Assembly (NCBI RefSeq): GCF_001625305.1 | Contig: NW_017802769.1 | Coordinates: 684,861-748,860, forward strand | Length of the DNA stretch: 64,000 nt | From: Branchiostoma belcheri | Taxonomy: Eukaryota > Chordata > Leptocardii > Amphioxiformes > Branchiostomatidae | Direction: 5' to 3' | Part shown: positions 23,798-38,515 of the stretch, in pieces | How the letters are laid out: the number at the start of each line of letters is the position of its first letter | How positions within the stretch are numbered: position 1 is the first letter of the stretch | Program-made: the position numbers and the translations under genes | Notes under the pieces: generated by a model | What the model was told of the DNA's origin: nothing | Seen by the model: only the letters and a program-made list of their open reading frames with translations | Database searches by the model: none

Positions 23798-25069
23798 ATA
23801 AAGGCATCAGGAAGATGTAAAATTTGTATTTTCTTCCAACTGATGTGCGACATAGGCCATATTTTTGGCTGTTCGCCAGTTGTCGGGCAAAGGGAACTTC
23901 CAATCTGAGTGGCGTTAGGTGCCCATAAAGGAAGGAACAACAAATCATTCAGAAATGAATCTGGCCCAAATGAATAATTCATCAGAGAGTCAAAGGCAAC
24001 GCCAAGTAATAATATCCCAATACCCTGTACTCAATGGCATGTAATATCTCTATTCCCACGTTGCTTTCACTGTGGGGCTATTGTACTGCCGATGGCGCAT
24101 TTGTTCATAAGAAACTGGATACCTCGACTGCTGTTTGCATTTAATAACAGTACTGGAGAAGTGAATGCAGTTGGGTAAACTTACAGTATTGAGCATATAA
24201 TAACTCTTTTCCCCTGTTGCCTTACGGCCAGGCCCTTGGGGTACAACAGGCACGTAGGTCGATAACTAAATATCTTCAACTCCTGGAGGCATAGGATTGT
24301 CTGCTTGCTTGTCTTTATAAAGCCCTGTTTCTTCTGATAATTTTCCATTTGGATACATTTATTACCAACGCTCCCAGGCATACAACAATCTAACATTAAT
24401 TCATGCCACAAGTGGGACCCTCTTGTCTATTAAAAGTTCTTTTTTTCATTCGAAGTTGAATCCTAAACTTTATATCATTCAGTTATCACGTCAAAATTTT
24501 ATTACACATTAAGTGCCCGTGTTAGATTGATGGTTGAGAATTCAATAATGCGAAAGTAATGGTTTTAGCCAATTCTCATGCATGGCTGAGATCTAATATT
24601 CTTGCATTTCTCGTGTTCTTGATATGGAGATTAAATATAGTATTAGATTATTTTCCTCCTGTTACAAGGTTGGAATGTAATAGCTTCTCAGATAAGTGTG
24701 TTAGGAAAATGTCTCCAAGGCATCATACAACTGCCTGGTGTAATATGCATGGAAATAACTCCCTTGCAAGAGTAACATTGTCACAAACATTATCAACCAT
24801 ATCCTGTAGTAAAAGCTAAGCCGTCATGGTGCCCAAATGCATGAACATTTTCATTTATGTCCCACGTACCTTTGTGACAGTGGAACTGTTATATTGCTTT
24901 ACGAGCTGAGAGCAGCGGGAAGAAGGTTAGAACAGTGTGTGTTAATGTAAAATCAATAACATTCTCCTTTACTCTCCATAATTCAGACTGTAAGGTCTCA
25001 CTGAATGCCTGGTCCCGACAATAAGCCACAAGAGAGCCTCTGGAACTGATGTGTTGAATTTTCAGAATT

Positions 25070-25176
25070 CTAGAACTATTCTAGCCTGGGTACCATCCGG
25101 ATTTTTGCTGCGCAATGATTTTTTCGAGCGTTGCGGAGCAAAAATCCGGATGGTACCCTTGCTAGAACTATTCTGG
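25070..25176. repeat. Short foldback flanked by 15-base direct repeats
   Basis: Inverted arms lie at 25083-25115 and 25131-25163 (33 bases each; core GGTACCATCCGGATTTTTGC) around a loop of about 15 bases. The flanks CTAGAACTATTCTAG (25070-25084) and CTAGAACTATTCTGG (25162-25176) look like a target-site duplication. No coding capacity. Confidence 0.75.
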
Positions 25177-25944
25177 CCAGCCTTGTATGTGTAATGTCAC
25201 AGCACCTAACCTGATGCGATGTAAAGAACATGCAGCGTATCTTATCTTAGCATGGAGGGACAACTGATAAATGGTGGCATTGACCATAAGACAAAGAAAT
25301 CAATACAAGGCCGGTCACACTGGAACTCGTATCAAGATTTCGACGGCTCCAACAAGTCTGATATGCTATTGGAAGGGTTTATCAGCTTTGGCAAAAAAAC
25401 CTCCTTGAATCCTTGCTTAGTTCAAATCACATTGTGGCGCTCCAGCTAGACAAATTTGATTATTTTGTTAAATGGGTCCCCCTCTTCTGTTTTCTGGGAA
25501 ACCAAAGGAATTAAGCTGGATCAATATCCAGTATCTGTGCCCAGAGGTTGGAAAAGTCATTGTAAAGCCTTTCCCTAACTCCCTTCAAGTTTGAAATTTC
25601 CCTATTCCTATATTAGGGCATGCCCCAATATGTGTATGTCAACTTTTGTTCAACTTGCTCCAGCCAGAGGGTACTGCACATGGGGGCAACAATATCTTGA
25701 TTTGGATATTAACTGAAAGAAGCACCCTGTCTTCAACATTTACTCACTTTTAATTAAGAACCAGTTGAATCAATTAATTGATGTCTGAGAAAAGAGTTTA
25801 CAATAGGATAAATTCCATAGATTTTTAGGAACCCTGGACTTTCAATATCAAATGCACTACCACCATCAAGATGTTGCACACTTAAGATAACAATAACTTC
25901 ACAATATATGATTATGAGGGCATTTAAACATGTATCTATGATAA

Positions 25945-26314
25945 GGCCACACCAACCTAATTTCTTGGTTAATGGATTTTTCTAGAAAAATAATGGAGCG
26001 GGCAGGCAAAAAAAAATAAAAATAAAAACAGGCCTAGGCATCCTAGTATTATGGTCCAAAATGGTACGATAGGAGCCATGAAGTCAACACACCAGGCTGG
26101 TTCAAAATTTAAACAATGAATTTTGAACTTTTAATGATACCATTGCATTGAAAGATGGAACAACTGTAACAACTAGGATGAAAAGGACTGTTTTCAACTG
26201 TTCAGGGCAAAATATGAGCATTTTGCAGTTGATTCTTAATTTTTATTTTATTTGCAAATCTGAAAAAAATGAAGCGGGCGAATCCGTTAACCAAGAAATT
26301 AAATTGGTGTGGCC
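25945..26314. mobile_element. PIF/Harbinger-like MITE, 370 bp
   Basis: Terminal inverted repeats read GGCCACACCAACCTAATTTC at the left and, inverted, GGCCACACCAATTTAATTTC at the right. The element is flanked by TAA on both sides, the 3-bp TWA target typical of PIF/Harbinger. The interior is shared in opposite orientation with 48819-50101. No transposase is encoded. Confidence 0.85.
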
Positions 26315-29300
26315 TAAGCCTTACTAATGTATCTGGTCTGTTGAAAATGCTAGACAGGAATTTTACCTGTACAATGAATAAGTCTGCTAGTCATCTTGCA
26401 CGTCATTAAGTGATAAACAGACAGATGTTTTAATACATCAATCTCAAAGTTAATGGCCTATGTATGAGTTCTCCGAAAGAACCCACATAATAAAAGAAAT
26501 AAATTCCAGTAGTTATTATGTGTAACGCCTAATGACAAAGACTTGCTACATTTTCAACATTGGTGAATTATAGTGAAACTGAAAGAACATGTCATTTTCT
26601 ACAATAAATATGTTTTGATACATTTCCTTTATCAATCTTGTTTAGCATCCTCGTGACATGTAATGCATATGTTAGAGAAAATTATTACTTATCAAGCCAC
26701 AGTTTGTCTGTGACGTTACAATGAAAGTCAGCATTACTTTTATGTTGGGCAACAGTTTGTAATCATAAATTTTTCACCCTATGGTAATATCTTTTGAGAC
26801 AATCGATTGCTTTCTTGCATTCATGACGGGATGATCTGTTACAGTCGGCTTACAAAGAAATATGAACAATCTGATGATTAATATCTGCAGCGTGCAGTGT
26901 TAATAGTTTGTAACATTGCTACTGGGTATGCATACTGGCTCCCTGGGCCTTCCAGTAACAGTTACAACACTGGCATGACAATGAGGTGCCCAAATACTGT
27001 GGAGGTCAACTACACCAAATTGGAAATGCATGTTACCATTCCCTGGGGCACAACAAGGCAATTACTAAGTCATAAGCCCGGGATCTGAACACAGTATTGA
27101 CGTATACTCTGTACTCCCAGGTCAACAGCACATTTTTTGTCAAGTACGTAGAGGTACAGTTGGAGGTGTAGGGGGTATCCACAACCTATTTCATCTCTAA
27201 TTGGTTATTTTCATGGGGTTTTATTTCACACCACCCTTTCACAGGCTGACAAACCCTCACATCTGTATACAGACCTCAACACTTGCTCCACTGCCTTCAA
27301 AGACTGAGACAATTTTCTAAAGAAAGTTCTAGCTTTTTTTCTGGGGACAGCCCTATTTTAGAAAAGCTCATGTTTTTAGTAACAATATCACACTACCAAA
27401 TTTTAATGTGCCATATGGATGGGGAGTATTATGATAATGAGCACAGCTGTATCGATTAGATCAAGCTTTAATTATCTTGGACATTAAATGACCTATTAAC
27501 AAAGTAGGCCAGTTAAATATGTTCATCTGAGGAATTGTCTAACCTAATTTCTTTAATGCATAATTTATCGGATCTTGAGATATACAATGTAATAAGATGA
27601 AAGTTTCAGTATATATTTTTTAAATTCAAGATTTGGTGACAAATCAAGAAATTCACTCAAAACCTATTTAAATGCAATAAGATGTATATTTCAATTTTCA
27701 CTTGCAAATAAAGTGAGTCTATCATGTGCATAAACCACTTTCCATGCCTTATTGCAAGCTAAAACATTTTGGTGTTGATAAAAGAACCTACCTCAATGAA
27801 TCAAAGCATTATATCAGTGGGTTTGCCCCATCTAACGACAGCAACTTCAGTTTCACTTACTCCAAGTCCTAACACCTTAAGGCCACGTCTTGAATGCTAT
27901 CACCTCTGCGCCATGCAAGTCAAGGATGGCACAAATGGACCAGAACAGGAATTCATCTTACATCCTACCTCACAGTTGGACAAGTTTCTTTCTGCGGCTC
28001 CTCCTGGGTTCAGCTGGAGAGAAAAAACTGACCTTTAGATTTTCTTTCTACAGGCTGCTTGATGTCAGCCGAGTACTTTGCTTACGTTGGTGACTAATGC
28101 TCGGGAGATTTTCTTCCAGCCAGGGGGGCTAAGATGGATTCACTGGCCTGTGCTGATGACAATCTCAACACTCTGTTCCAGGCTTTTCTTTTGTCCTGCA
28201 GGGTCCATTAATGTGTTGCTGATAAGGTGGCAACAGCGTGATGCACGTCACGCGTCTAGAAAGAAAGGTCTCGATTGGCAACCTTGGAGAGCCGTCGCCC
28301 ACAAGGACCACAAACAGCGTGCTCCCAGATCTGACAGATTCTTGCAGAGCAAGACCTTCAGTTGGGGACACATTTGCTCAGAACTACAAGTGCCCTCGAC
28401 AACCATTAAAGGTTCCATCACGAAGTAATTAGAAAGACAAGCATCTTTTTTTCCTTTACTCTTGCAGGTTAATGGACTCCCTGGCTGGTCTAAACCACAA
28501 GAGATACACAACTTAAATAGTGGGGTAAAGACCAAATGTCTCACAACACGAGGGAACTCAAAGCAGATGCAAATTGTTGGATTTCCTGTGGCATTTTACA
28601 TGGTAAGCGTGGGCTCTGCATGCATGCATGTGCGGGTAGGGAGAACAACATCAATCCAGTCACAGGAAACAGTAAGGGATGTGGAAACTGGCCAAAAGAT
28701 AAGGGTTGCGGCTTGGTAAGCTTGTAATGTCGGTACTCTCATTCTAGTACAGCACTCAACTGTAATTTATTGGCTAAATCAATCTCATCAAGAGAATGAG
28801 AGGATGTTTTTTCTGAATACCTCTGGGGCACACTTCCTCTGAGGAGGTACTTAACGACGGAATAGTAAGTTAAAAGATCTTATATAAGCCGGCACTGGAG
28901 GGTGAAAGCTGCGTCGTGACTTCCCAAAGAGACAGCAACAGAAAAACGCCATTTTAATAGATCAGATATAGAAAGCTACGGCACCACCATTTGCAAGTTA
29001 CATAGAACAGTAGCGTGCAATAAATCTTGTCTCCATGAATCAAAAGACTTCTTTGAAAACTGCCTGCAAATGCAGGACATTTATATGTATCAAGTTCATC
29101 CAGAGAATCCTGTTCTATGGATATCGTCCTGCTGGTGCCTTGTGGCTTGTAGATCATACAATAACGCCACACATAGGGGATCTATGAGGTACCGATAGTT
29201 TGACAAACGACCCTGCTAGTATAACGTATTGATTTCCATTTTAGCCAGGAAGAAAATCAGGATGACCCAGTCTTCACAAGTAAGAATTCCACAATACAAT

Positions 29301-29927
29301 ATCCAGGATTGGAAACCGACCCCCTGTTTGGGGGTTGGCACTGGGCATTGATTTCAAGGCGCATCCAATATTTTACTTGTCTCGTCCTGGAATGAACTGA
29401 ATCCTGATTACATGGTATGATGGTGATTATCGTAGTTTAGAAGAATTATTGGCTAGGAGGGCATGTACACAAAGCCTAGCAATTATTCTGCCATTCTAGA
29501 TGGCATGGGCTGAGCATCATTTGGTATCTAAGTACTGTACTTACCTGTATGTGCACAAATTACTCTTGTGAACAGCTGTTAAAATGCATAGAAGCATACT
29601 ATATATTTATAGCAAAATTATCTCTCTAATTCATATCTTAAGTGCCTATTCTTGGCTGGGTTATGTTACGGCTTAGTCTATACATTATCATGCACAGCAC
29701 ACACACCTTCAGGATACAAGTACTTTAGTACACGGACGTGGTCATAACTAAAAGTGTTATGTCCCTGATGTGTGCCATCAAGGTCAATGTTAACTCCTTG
29801 GTACGCTCCATGTTTTATTCAAACTCTAATGAAGGCCTCACATCATAGATGGATGCATGTAGGGAAGAAAACTTAGGCCTCAACTACGCAAACTACCTAT
29901 CATGTTTTTTTGCATCTACTCAACCAA

Positions 29928-30096
29928 TACTGTAATTTCACTTCATGTTCACGGTAGCAAAATTTCACGGTCTGAAAAAAATGGACTATATATTCACATT
30001 GGCGACGGGTGCAGGAAAATGATAAGTTCACGGTACAGAAGTGACAGTGAAAACAGTGAACATAAAAGTACCGTGAAAAAATCAGGAATTACAGTA
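29928..30096. mobile_element. Small MITE (TACTGTAATT termini), copy 1
   Basis: The ends TACTGTAATT and AATTACAGTA are inverted. The interior carries several TTCACGGTA/TACCGTGAA-type segments. An inverted, more diverged copy is at 58607-58832. Confidence 0.7.
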
Positions 30097-33000
30097 CCAA
30101 GTTTGCTGACAAGAACACACAGTAGCTGTTCTTTTTCATGCCATATCATTTATTTCACATAGATTTTGTCCTACTTTTTACTAATATCAATGGCATAAAA
30201 GAATATTGTATCAAAAGACAATAGCATTCTTACAGATGAAAGCTACTTTTGAAGAGATGCATTACATTGTCAAAACAATTTGGGTCATCCATTGGACTTG
30301 TTTATACTCCAACTGGAAATTTTCATACCCAATATACAGTTGAGTACAGCATAGTCCAAACTGGATAATAAGATTTAAAAGCATAGATAGGATTTTTGCA
30401 TTCATGTGACTATAATCTAAGTATTGTTTGCTTGGTGGTTCCAGGTAACTTTCAATATATACAATAATGTAAGTACAGTAACTGTTACATAACTTCGCAT
30501 GCAAAGGCATTACACACAAATTGATAGCTCAAATTCTTCCAGGTTCAAGCAGCCTGCATAGCAGCTGTGCCATCATGCACAGACACCCTATACTCGACTG
30601 GGAACTATGATTTCCATAGGATTTAAAAGCTGCTGGGAGTGGGTCTTTCCTTGGTGCTGAAATCATGGTTATGAGTATGTCGGTTGCCAAGATGCTTGAA
30701 AAGTACTGTCTTGATGAGCAGAAACACATACGAGTGATTGTACTACAAGCTCACATGAAATGGAATAACATACATGAAAATGGCCATGATATTAAGTACC
30801 AAGAATGGGATACTGGTGTAGTGTGTGCGCTTGATTGGAAGGTTTTTGAGAGTTGATGGAATGAGAGGTGCTGTAGAATGTTTCCAAATCCAAAAGCAAT
30901 TTCATTTGATCTGTACCTTATTACATGTAGATCCAAGAAGTGCTGCTGTCCTATGAATACCCAAAAATTACTGCGTCTGAAACTATGAAGTAGCAGAGAA
31001 GATGTCTGCAGAGGTTTTCTAACAGTGCCTACGTGCACACTGACACAAGTTCCAACTACAAGTAGCTCCATTCAAAACTTGACAAACATGCAACATTTAG
31101 TCAAATAACATTTTTTTCAGATACTCAATGACAAGAAAGGTCAATGTGCTATAGCTCTCAGTCATGGCTTTGATGTTCTGCAGGGTTAGTTGTTTGTTTC
31201 AACTTGAATAAAACATTATAACAATGTACTAGATATGATTGTCTCAACATTCATCTTTCTTGACATTGGCATAGTCATTTAAATGAGCCATCCTTTTTAA
31301 AGGTTGATATCATACAATACAGAACAATGGCAAGTTAAGCTTTTGAACACATCATTCTGTGTGATATTTCTAAAATCATTCATCTTTCTTTCATCTTTCT
31401 TTACATGTAGGCATAATGTTAAGTCGCCGTTTTGTCATTGAATGTTAGTACTTTTCTACTCAATGCCATACAAAGAATACATTCTGTGGGAGTTGTATGA
31501 AGATTGTATGTCTAGAAAAGAGCTAGAAAATAGACCTGGAAAAGTTTTTCTCCTGCCATAAAAATGCTATATCACAGTCTATGAGAATTGATGACAGAAC
31601 TGTTTTGAAGTATAACTTCTCAATTGACTGACTGAAACTATGAAGAAAAATTGGCAGTTACGCGATATTTTATCAGGACCCCCAAGTTGGTAACTCCAGC
31701 ACAACGTCAAGCATCAGTCACAGTTCTTTTCCAGTCCTCAGTAAATATGGGAATAAGATGAATGATTCCAACACTAAGCCAACCACCCCTGGTCCAATAA
31801 CTCCATGGGTACAAGCCATTTGTACTTTTATGTAAGTTTGAGAGTACAAAATGCTAACCATCAAAAGCAACATGAGATTCCCAGTCCCTGGGATCTTAAG
31901 GTTTAAGTGTTTTCACTCTTATCAGTTCATTCAGACTCACCTACACCCAAGCCTCATGACATGTGGACTTCATAACACCCCATTGAGTTCGATTTTGCTT
32001 ATCTTAAATAGTCATCTCCCCATCTAGTGTCCCCTTTTGGAAGCAATGAATAACAACATGAGAGCTGATTCCATTTGGCACCCCTGATGCCAAGTTACGC
32101 ATTGATTACGCAGCAAATTTTCCACCCAAATGTCAAAGTGACAGTTGGGCCATTAACAATTTGCATATACGTCACAGGCTTAATTGTCATACTTTTCTAG
32201 CGGGACACACGCTCCTAACAATCTGTCGAGAACACTTGATTCTGCATGGAACCTTAATTATTTTCAGCGCAGTACCCTTGGGGTTTCTTATCGATTTCCC
32301 ATTTAAGTCATGGCACAATACAGATACTTTTACAGTTGACTTTATGATAGAGCTTTTGAAGATCGATCCATCTTTCTTATCTCTCAGTGCCCCGGCAAAC
32401 TTGAGAAGGGATAACTGATGAAACAAATACCGTGATTAACGACTTTAATCCCAGTTACGGTTGCTTGTTTTCACCCGACTGCTTACACTTGGGCCTTGGT
32501 AGAAAATCTGATTTCAAATCTATATCCAAGTAAGGGAAAGCCATGGGAGTATTCCCCATTAGTTATTCTTCATTATAGAATTCAATAACTGTATTCCCTT
32601 ATAAACATTCACATCCATTGCTGATGATGATCATACTAGAGCTGACACTTAGGCAAGGAGAGCAAAGACAATCTGACATTACAATTTTCATCAAATACCA
32701 AATTACAAGGATACCCGATACCTTATATATTCTTCACCACATAACACAACTAGAGGGCAACTTTGAGGCAATAAGTTGCATTTAATTTAATAGGACTAAA
32801 ACAGCAACTCTTCTCCCAAAGTTAGAAGCATCAATTCTCAAGACAAGCTCAACTCACTCATTAGATATGTCAGAGTGAATGTCAGACCCAATGAGAGAAG
32901 CAGGGTAAACATTATCAACTTCACAAGAAAAATCAATTAACAACATTGCTTCATAATCGTATTCAACAACTGCACATGTTTCATTTTGCACGTCAAAGTT

Positions 33001-36000
33001 CACTTTAGTATTATGAATGGCGCAGCACACCTAAAACCACTGGATCATCCCTGCAATATGCACAAGGGCTCTACATCCATCAGCACCAATATGATTCCAT
33101 ATTCCTCAGCCAACTCGCAAGTTGAACTCATCTATTTGTCATCCTCCACCCACACTTGAGCAGTCTCTGTAGACTTTGTGCTGGGGAATTTGTGCACTAT
33201 CAGAGGCCGTGGACATGATAGAATCTGTCAGAACAAATGGATTGTAGTGTTAGGGAACTGTGTGGAGAAATGTCAAATTTTAAGTGCTGCCATTACCACC
33301 CATGGAACTTTGCCCTTTGTGTTTTGCAGCTCTTCCACATGCTTCTTTTTACCGCTGCTATAATTTTTTTTCCTTTCAGATATAAATCTATAAATTTCTC
33401 ATAGATCTAGTAATATTCCATCACATGTATAAGGATGATTGATTTCTTGCATTTGCATGAAATTTCCTACTGAGTGTGCTCTGCTTTTGAAGTTAATAAC
33501 AGTCTGTGCAAGGTTATGAATCTACAACTTAATGTTAATGTCAAAGATATATATCTATATCCATAGACATATCTCCACAATTTACATAGGGCGTAATGCT
33601 AATTCTACTTTAAATCTGATTTTCAGTGGAATGAAAAAACCATTACACATCCACTTACAAAAATGTAGTCTAATAATTCCACCAATTACACAACATTGCA
33701 CCTTCCTTCTATTCCCAAGATGTATTGCTAAGCCAGTTTGCTACTTACTTGAACTTGTTTGGGTTATATTCAAAGTTATTTTCTATGATTAGATTGTCAT
33801 TCTAATGTTTACCAAGTTTCTCAGTAGTACCTACAGAAAGGATAAATAAGTTATTGCAGGTGTTTTCCCATTAACTTGAATGTTTGTTCAGGTGTACTGT
33901 TCAATGTAGTTTTTTTTCTCATTTCATGGCAATGGGAATAATTTTCATCGCCATCAAATTCCACGTCTGATTCACATTCCTCTCGGTATGCAAACAAAGA
34001 TTCCATTTGGATACAATGGGATAAAGTGTTTAGAAGTCAGACGGCATTCCAGATGGAATGATCAGGTTGGGAACGTCCGCTGGGAATACTCGATTCAGCT
34101 GCCGGGAATCTGGGAACAGCTTCAATTTTGAGAGGTTTAAAGTCAGAAATTACCTGCGGCTCTTCTCGCGGGCTGTGTGTATGCTGTATGAATGCCGATC
34201 TCATGAATTGAATGACGCTTCAACTGCCTTGAGGTGATATTATAAGCAAGTATGGTGTGGAATTTTTATGTGCAACACTTGGCCTGCCCACCTCCGTCAT
34301 TTTCCGTCTTGTCATGATGCAGCTCACACGGAATATGAAACCATTCCTGAAGACTAGGACGCCTCATCTATAACCCATTACCTTGGAAATAGCAGCCATA
34401 GATCTCAGTCCTACCCCTACCATATAAGCTCGGTCTATTGCTTCAGTTACTTTGAAGTGCACAAGGTATTGAAAAGGATTTAACTTGCATCACTACATCT
34501 TAATGCTGTATTCCTCTCTCACGGAACCATACAAGTATGGATTAGCTGTTATCCTTTATCAACTGGGACAAAAGGCACCACACAAAAGGATGTTCTGAGC
34601 TGGAGGCAAGGCATTGGGTACTACAATTTGTACAAAGCATTGTATAACTGAACCTTGCAGACTGAAAAGAAAATGGTTCCTCAGATGTCAGTCACGAGAA
34701 AACACTAAAAATGGGAAAACGCTGTCTAAAGATACAGCACAAGACAGACTATCCCACATTTGGCAACTCTTCTGCCTTCACTAATATTGGTGAGATTTCA
34801 TCTAAAGGAATATTGCTGCCTGTATTAATGTGGGTATAAATGTAGGAATAGAGAATTTAATCTGAGGTTTCCATTCTTCTTTCACAGGGTTTATTGCTAT
34901 AGACAGCACAACGATCATGTGTGTGATAACGGGAATTCAAAATGTAGTTTGATGAATAATTCAATGGATAGACATTTTTCCTCAGTGATACCCTTTGATT
35001 CCAAGTAAAGTTACTGATAAATTGATCTACAGATACTGACTTGATATTGTATATCACATTCAGTTCTATAATATGTACTGAAGAAAAGTTATTTGAAGGT
35101 TTGAAAAATGAGATGATTTTGTTCAATTACATGTAGTTGATATAGACTGTATGCATTTGTTTGACTTTGTGTAATGATGGTATTTCTGACACCTGTTAAC
35201 AAATCATCTACAATACGTTTGTTGTTGCACAAGCAACAATCAAGCTCTACATGTCACAAAAGGTACACAAAATGTCATATAGTCCATGACAAAACAATGG
35301 TTCAGAAGGACATTAAGTAGTGTTTGATTCAGCCTTACAACAATATTAATGTATGTAAAATTGTTCATTCTGTAAACATTTGGAACAAATCAAGTAATCT
35401 TCCTTTGAATGCCCAAATGTGTATGATGGTGACATCAATGCTGTTGATGCCTTTTAATGACAATGCAGATTTAAGATTGACTTTATCAATGCACCTTAAG
35501 AAAAGATGAATGCAGACTTCATCAATGCACCTTAGTGAGAAAAGATTGATGCACAAAATTAGTCGGGTTCAGCAAACTACCTCTACATCTCGATCAGAAG
35601 CACCCATTGAATCACATTAAGTGCCTTACCATTAGGGTGGGCAGTGGCTATAAAAGTAATGGTCAACAAGCAACGATGCCCTTGGTAATAGCTATTCTCA
35701 AGGTTAAATAAGAAATAGAACTTAATGAGATACTAAATGGACAAAAATACTGAATAACACTGCTGATAATCAAAGTTAAGATCCAAAATTTATCTTTATG
35801 AGTAAATAATATTTACATTTTATTTTTGATGAGTTTTTTTGCCTTTGAGTGTGTGTACATTACACTACATGTATGACTTCTTATAAGGTAATATTATAAA
35901 GTTTTAACACATAAAAAACTCACTTGTCTATTTTATTCCCTTGACTAATTCCGAAATCATATCTAGCAGGTATATCTGAGCTCTCTAACATTTTATGGCA

Positions 36001-38086
36001 AACTAGAAATCTATCACGGCTCAGACGCTTCAAGCCCTTCCTGTATCTACGCCAATGCCACAAAGCTAAAAGTCGCGCAGACGTCCGTGGTAAGTGAGCG
36101 TTCCCCGGGGAATTAATCCCGAAGAAAGGGCGCATCTAAAAGGCAGCTAAATATCATAGGTTCACACTAGTCCCCCGTGGCACTCTCTCAACTGCAACCA
36201 CTTACAGCAAATGCACTTTGTTTTCTTAACAGCTCTGTCTTATCCAAACACCCAGCTATAAATCCTGTATCGGGGAGCTTATACAAACCCAGGGCTGTGT
36301 AGAATATGAATTGTACAACTGATGCTCACAGTCAACAAGAGATTTTGTACTTCTAGGAAATGATAAGCAAAGACTTTTACTAAATGAGCGTTTGACGAGG
36401 GATTATTATAAATGCTATACTTCATTGGGTTTGGAGTTCTTAATGAAAGTGTCTGAAATTAAATACATCATATCTAAAATGCAGGCTTTGCGTTCCATTT
36501 AAATTCTAACAAGTTTAAAAAGAAAAAGAAAAATAGCAGCCACTGTCAACCATGTAGCTGGTGTGTTATATTACGCTGAAGTGTGGTTATACCAACTATA
36601 CTGATACAGATGTAAAATGCTTCACAACAGAAAGTCTGAAATGATTTGTGGCTAAAGATAGAACCAGTTTATAGACCCTGTATTGTCCTGGGCTCCTCTT
36701 AAAATATTTACTTAGTAAATAGCAAGGTGGGCTGAAAATAGACTTCATGGGATTACTGACAGTAAATGAAGAGTGACATTTACAATGGTAACTATGCATA
36801 ACAGAATCAAAAATCAACAACTGTGCATTCAATATGTTTTCTATTGACAGTGGGTGGTCAAATGTTGAAACATGCAACTTCAGGTCTTGAAGGGCATTTC
36901 TTCAAAAGGCATTTCTGCAGAAAATTGGATAATCACAAGTCACAATGACCATATTGACATAGCTGGTGATCAGCAAATACACAGGGTAAATAGGAAAGGC
37001 TGACCCCTGACCACAGGTTTTGTCTGCATTGTTTAACTTTGGGCAACACTCATACAACTTTCAAATTGGTTGAAAGTGTCAAACTGACTGTGCTGGTATT
37101 ACTTTGCTGACTGCCTTTGTCAGTTTTTATAGTCAGTATGTTGGAATTATCCAGGTATGAGTTTTTGTAGTCTATAGTTGCATCATTCAATCTTACTGCA
37201 TGCAACGGTCTTTACTAAATGGTGCATGAAAATTTACTGTATGTAAAATCATCAGGATGAAAGCGTTTGTCTGATACGTTACATATCATCATAGACGTTA
37301 ATGTTACATTTGGTTATTAAACATTCATCACTCCTCAGCAACCAACAGTGTTTGTGTGGATCACTAGGTGTGACTCACTGTTCAATAATAAACCATACAG
37401 CATAACCACTGGAGTGTAGATTATCACCAAACATTACCAGGTAACTAAGGAAGAGGATCACGCCCACCATTTAGTGACATTTCAGATGTGTAGAGCATCT
37501 TTCTTTTAGTGTATAGAGCTCAGACATCAAAGCTAGCCATATTTAAATATTGTAACAGTACTGTCCTTGGTACAATATAATGTAATATGTGTTTCATACC
37601 TTTCCAGAAATGTAGGGTGTTCATTGCACTATAACATCACATCAGCAGAATGTACTGTGCCTGACAGTGATGTATTGTGCATAGCACTTTGGTAGAACGT
37701 CTCATTTAAGGTTGTATTCACATATGACATCCTGCCTATAGTTTTCAAATGTGTCTGAAAAAATACTGTCTGCAACAGGCAAAATTCTGATGCAACGCTG
37801 ACCAACATTCAACAAAAACCAGGTCCAGGTTTTGCTCACTAAAACATGATTGTCCCACAATAATCTTAGAACAGTAACACAGGTGGAGAATTTCTAAAAA
37901 AGGGTCTCCATATTGTGATCAAATTTAGATCAAAGAAATGGCATATACAAGCGTTGTTGTGGCATTAGTGCAAGCTACTGTTTGGTGAGTCTTTGATAGC
38001 ATTGCATTTCTTTTAACCTTGATTGTATTGTGTTTCTGTAAAACCCTGTCGGATTTGTACCCTGCTAAATTATCCCAGCCACTGAT

Positions 38087-38515
38087 CTTCTTCTTCTTCT
38101 TTCATTTGAGGCAGCCGCCTTCAACTGGCTGAAGATTCTGCTGCCTATACGGCTAGTACGAGACGGGGTTTGCCAGGCCTCCATCCGGGTGATTTGTAGT
38201 GAATCACCAACTTCCAGACAGTATTAGTTTTTGTACCATCGCACACCAGGGCATGCCCCTACTCTTTTTCGAAAGGTGTGGTGGGTTCTTTAACGTGCGC
38301 GGGGTATGGCTCTCCCCAAACACGGGACCTCCAGTTTACGTCCTATCCGAGGGATGGCCCTAACCGAGGCTAGGTACTCATTTACACCTGAGTGAAGTGA
38401 GGAAATTCGTGTAAAGTGCCTTTCCCAAGGGCACAAGATCGGTGACATGGTTTGGTATCGAACCCAGGACCTCTAGGTCCTGAGCCGAAAGCGCTACCGC
38501 TGCGCCACACGACCC
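38087..38515 (-). repeat. Full-length tRNA-derived SINE
   Basis: On the minus strand, a tRNA-like head (GTGTGGCGCAGCGGTAGCGC, B-box GGTCCTGGGTTCGATACC) is followed by the central GTGCCCTTGGGAAAGGCAC motif, a body with AAAGAACCCACCAC and AAAGAGTAGGGGCATGCCC, and a (GAA)n tail at 38087-38102. The body segments match the plus-strand element at 54995-55278. About 430 bp. Confidence 0.85.

Noticed and set aside
28078..28544. Overlapping 116- and 98-codon frames on both strands
   Set aside because: No homology, no exon signals. More likely non-coding DNA with fewer stops.
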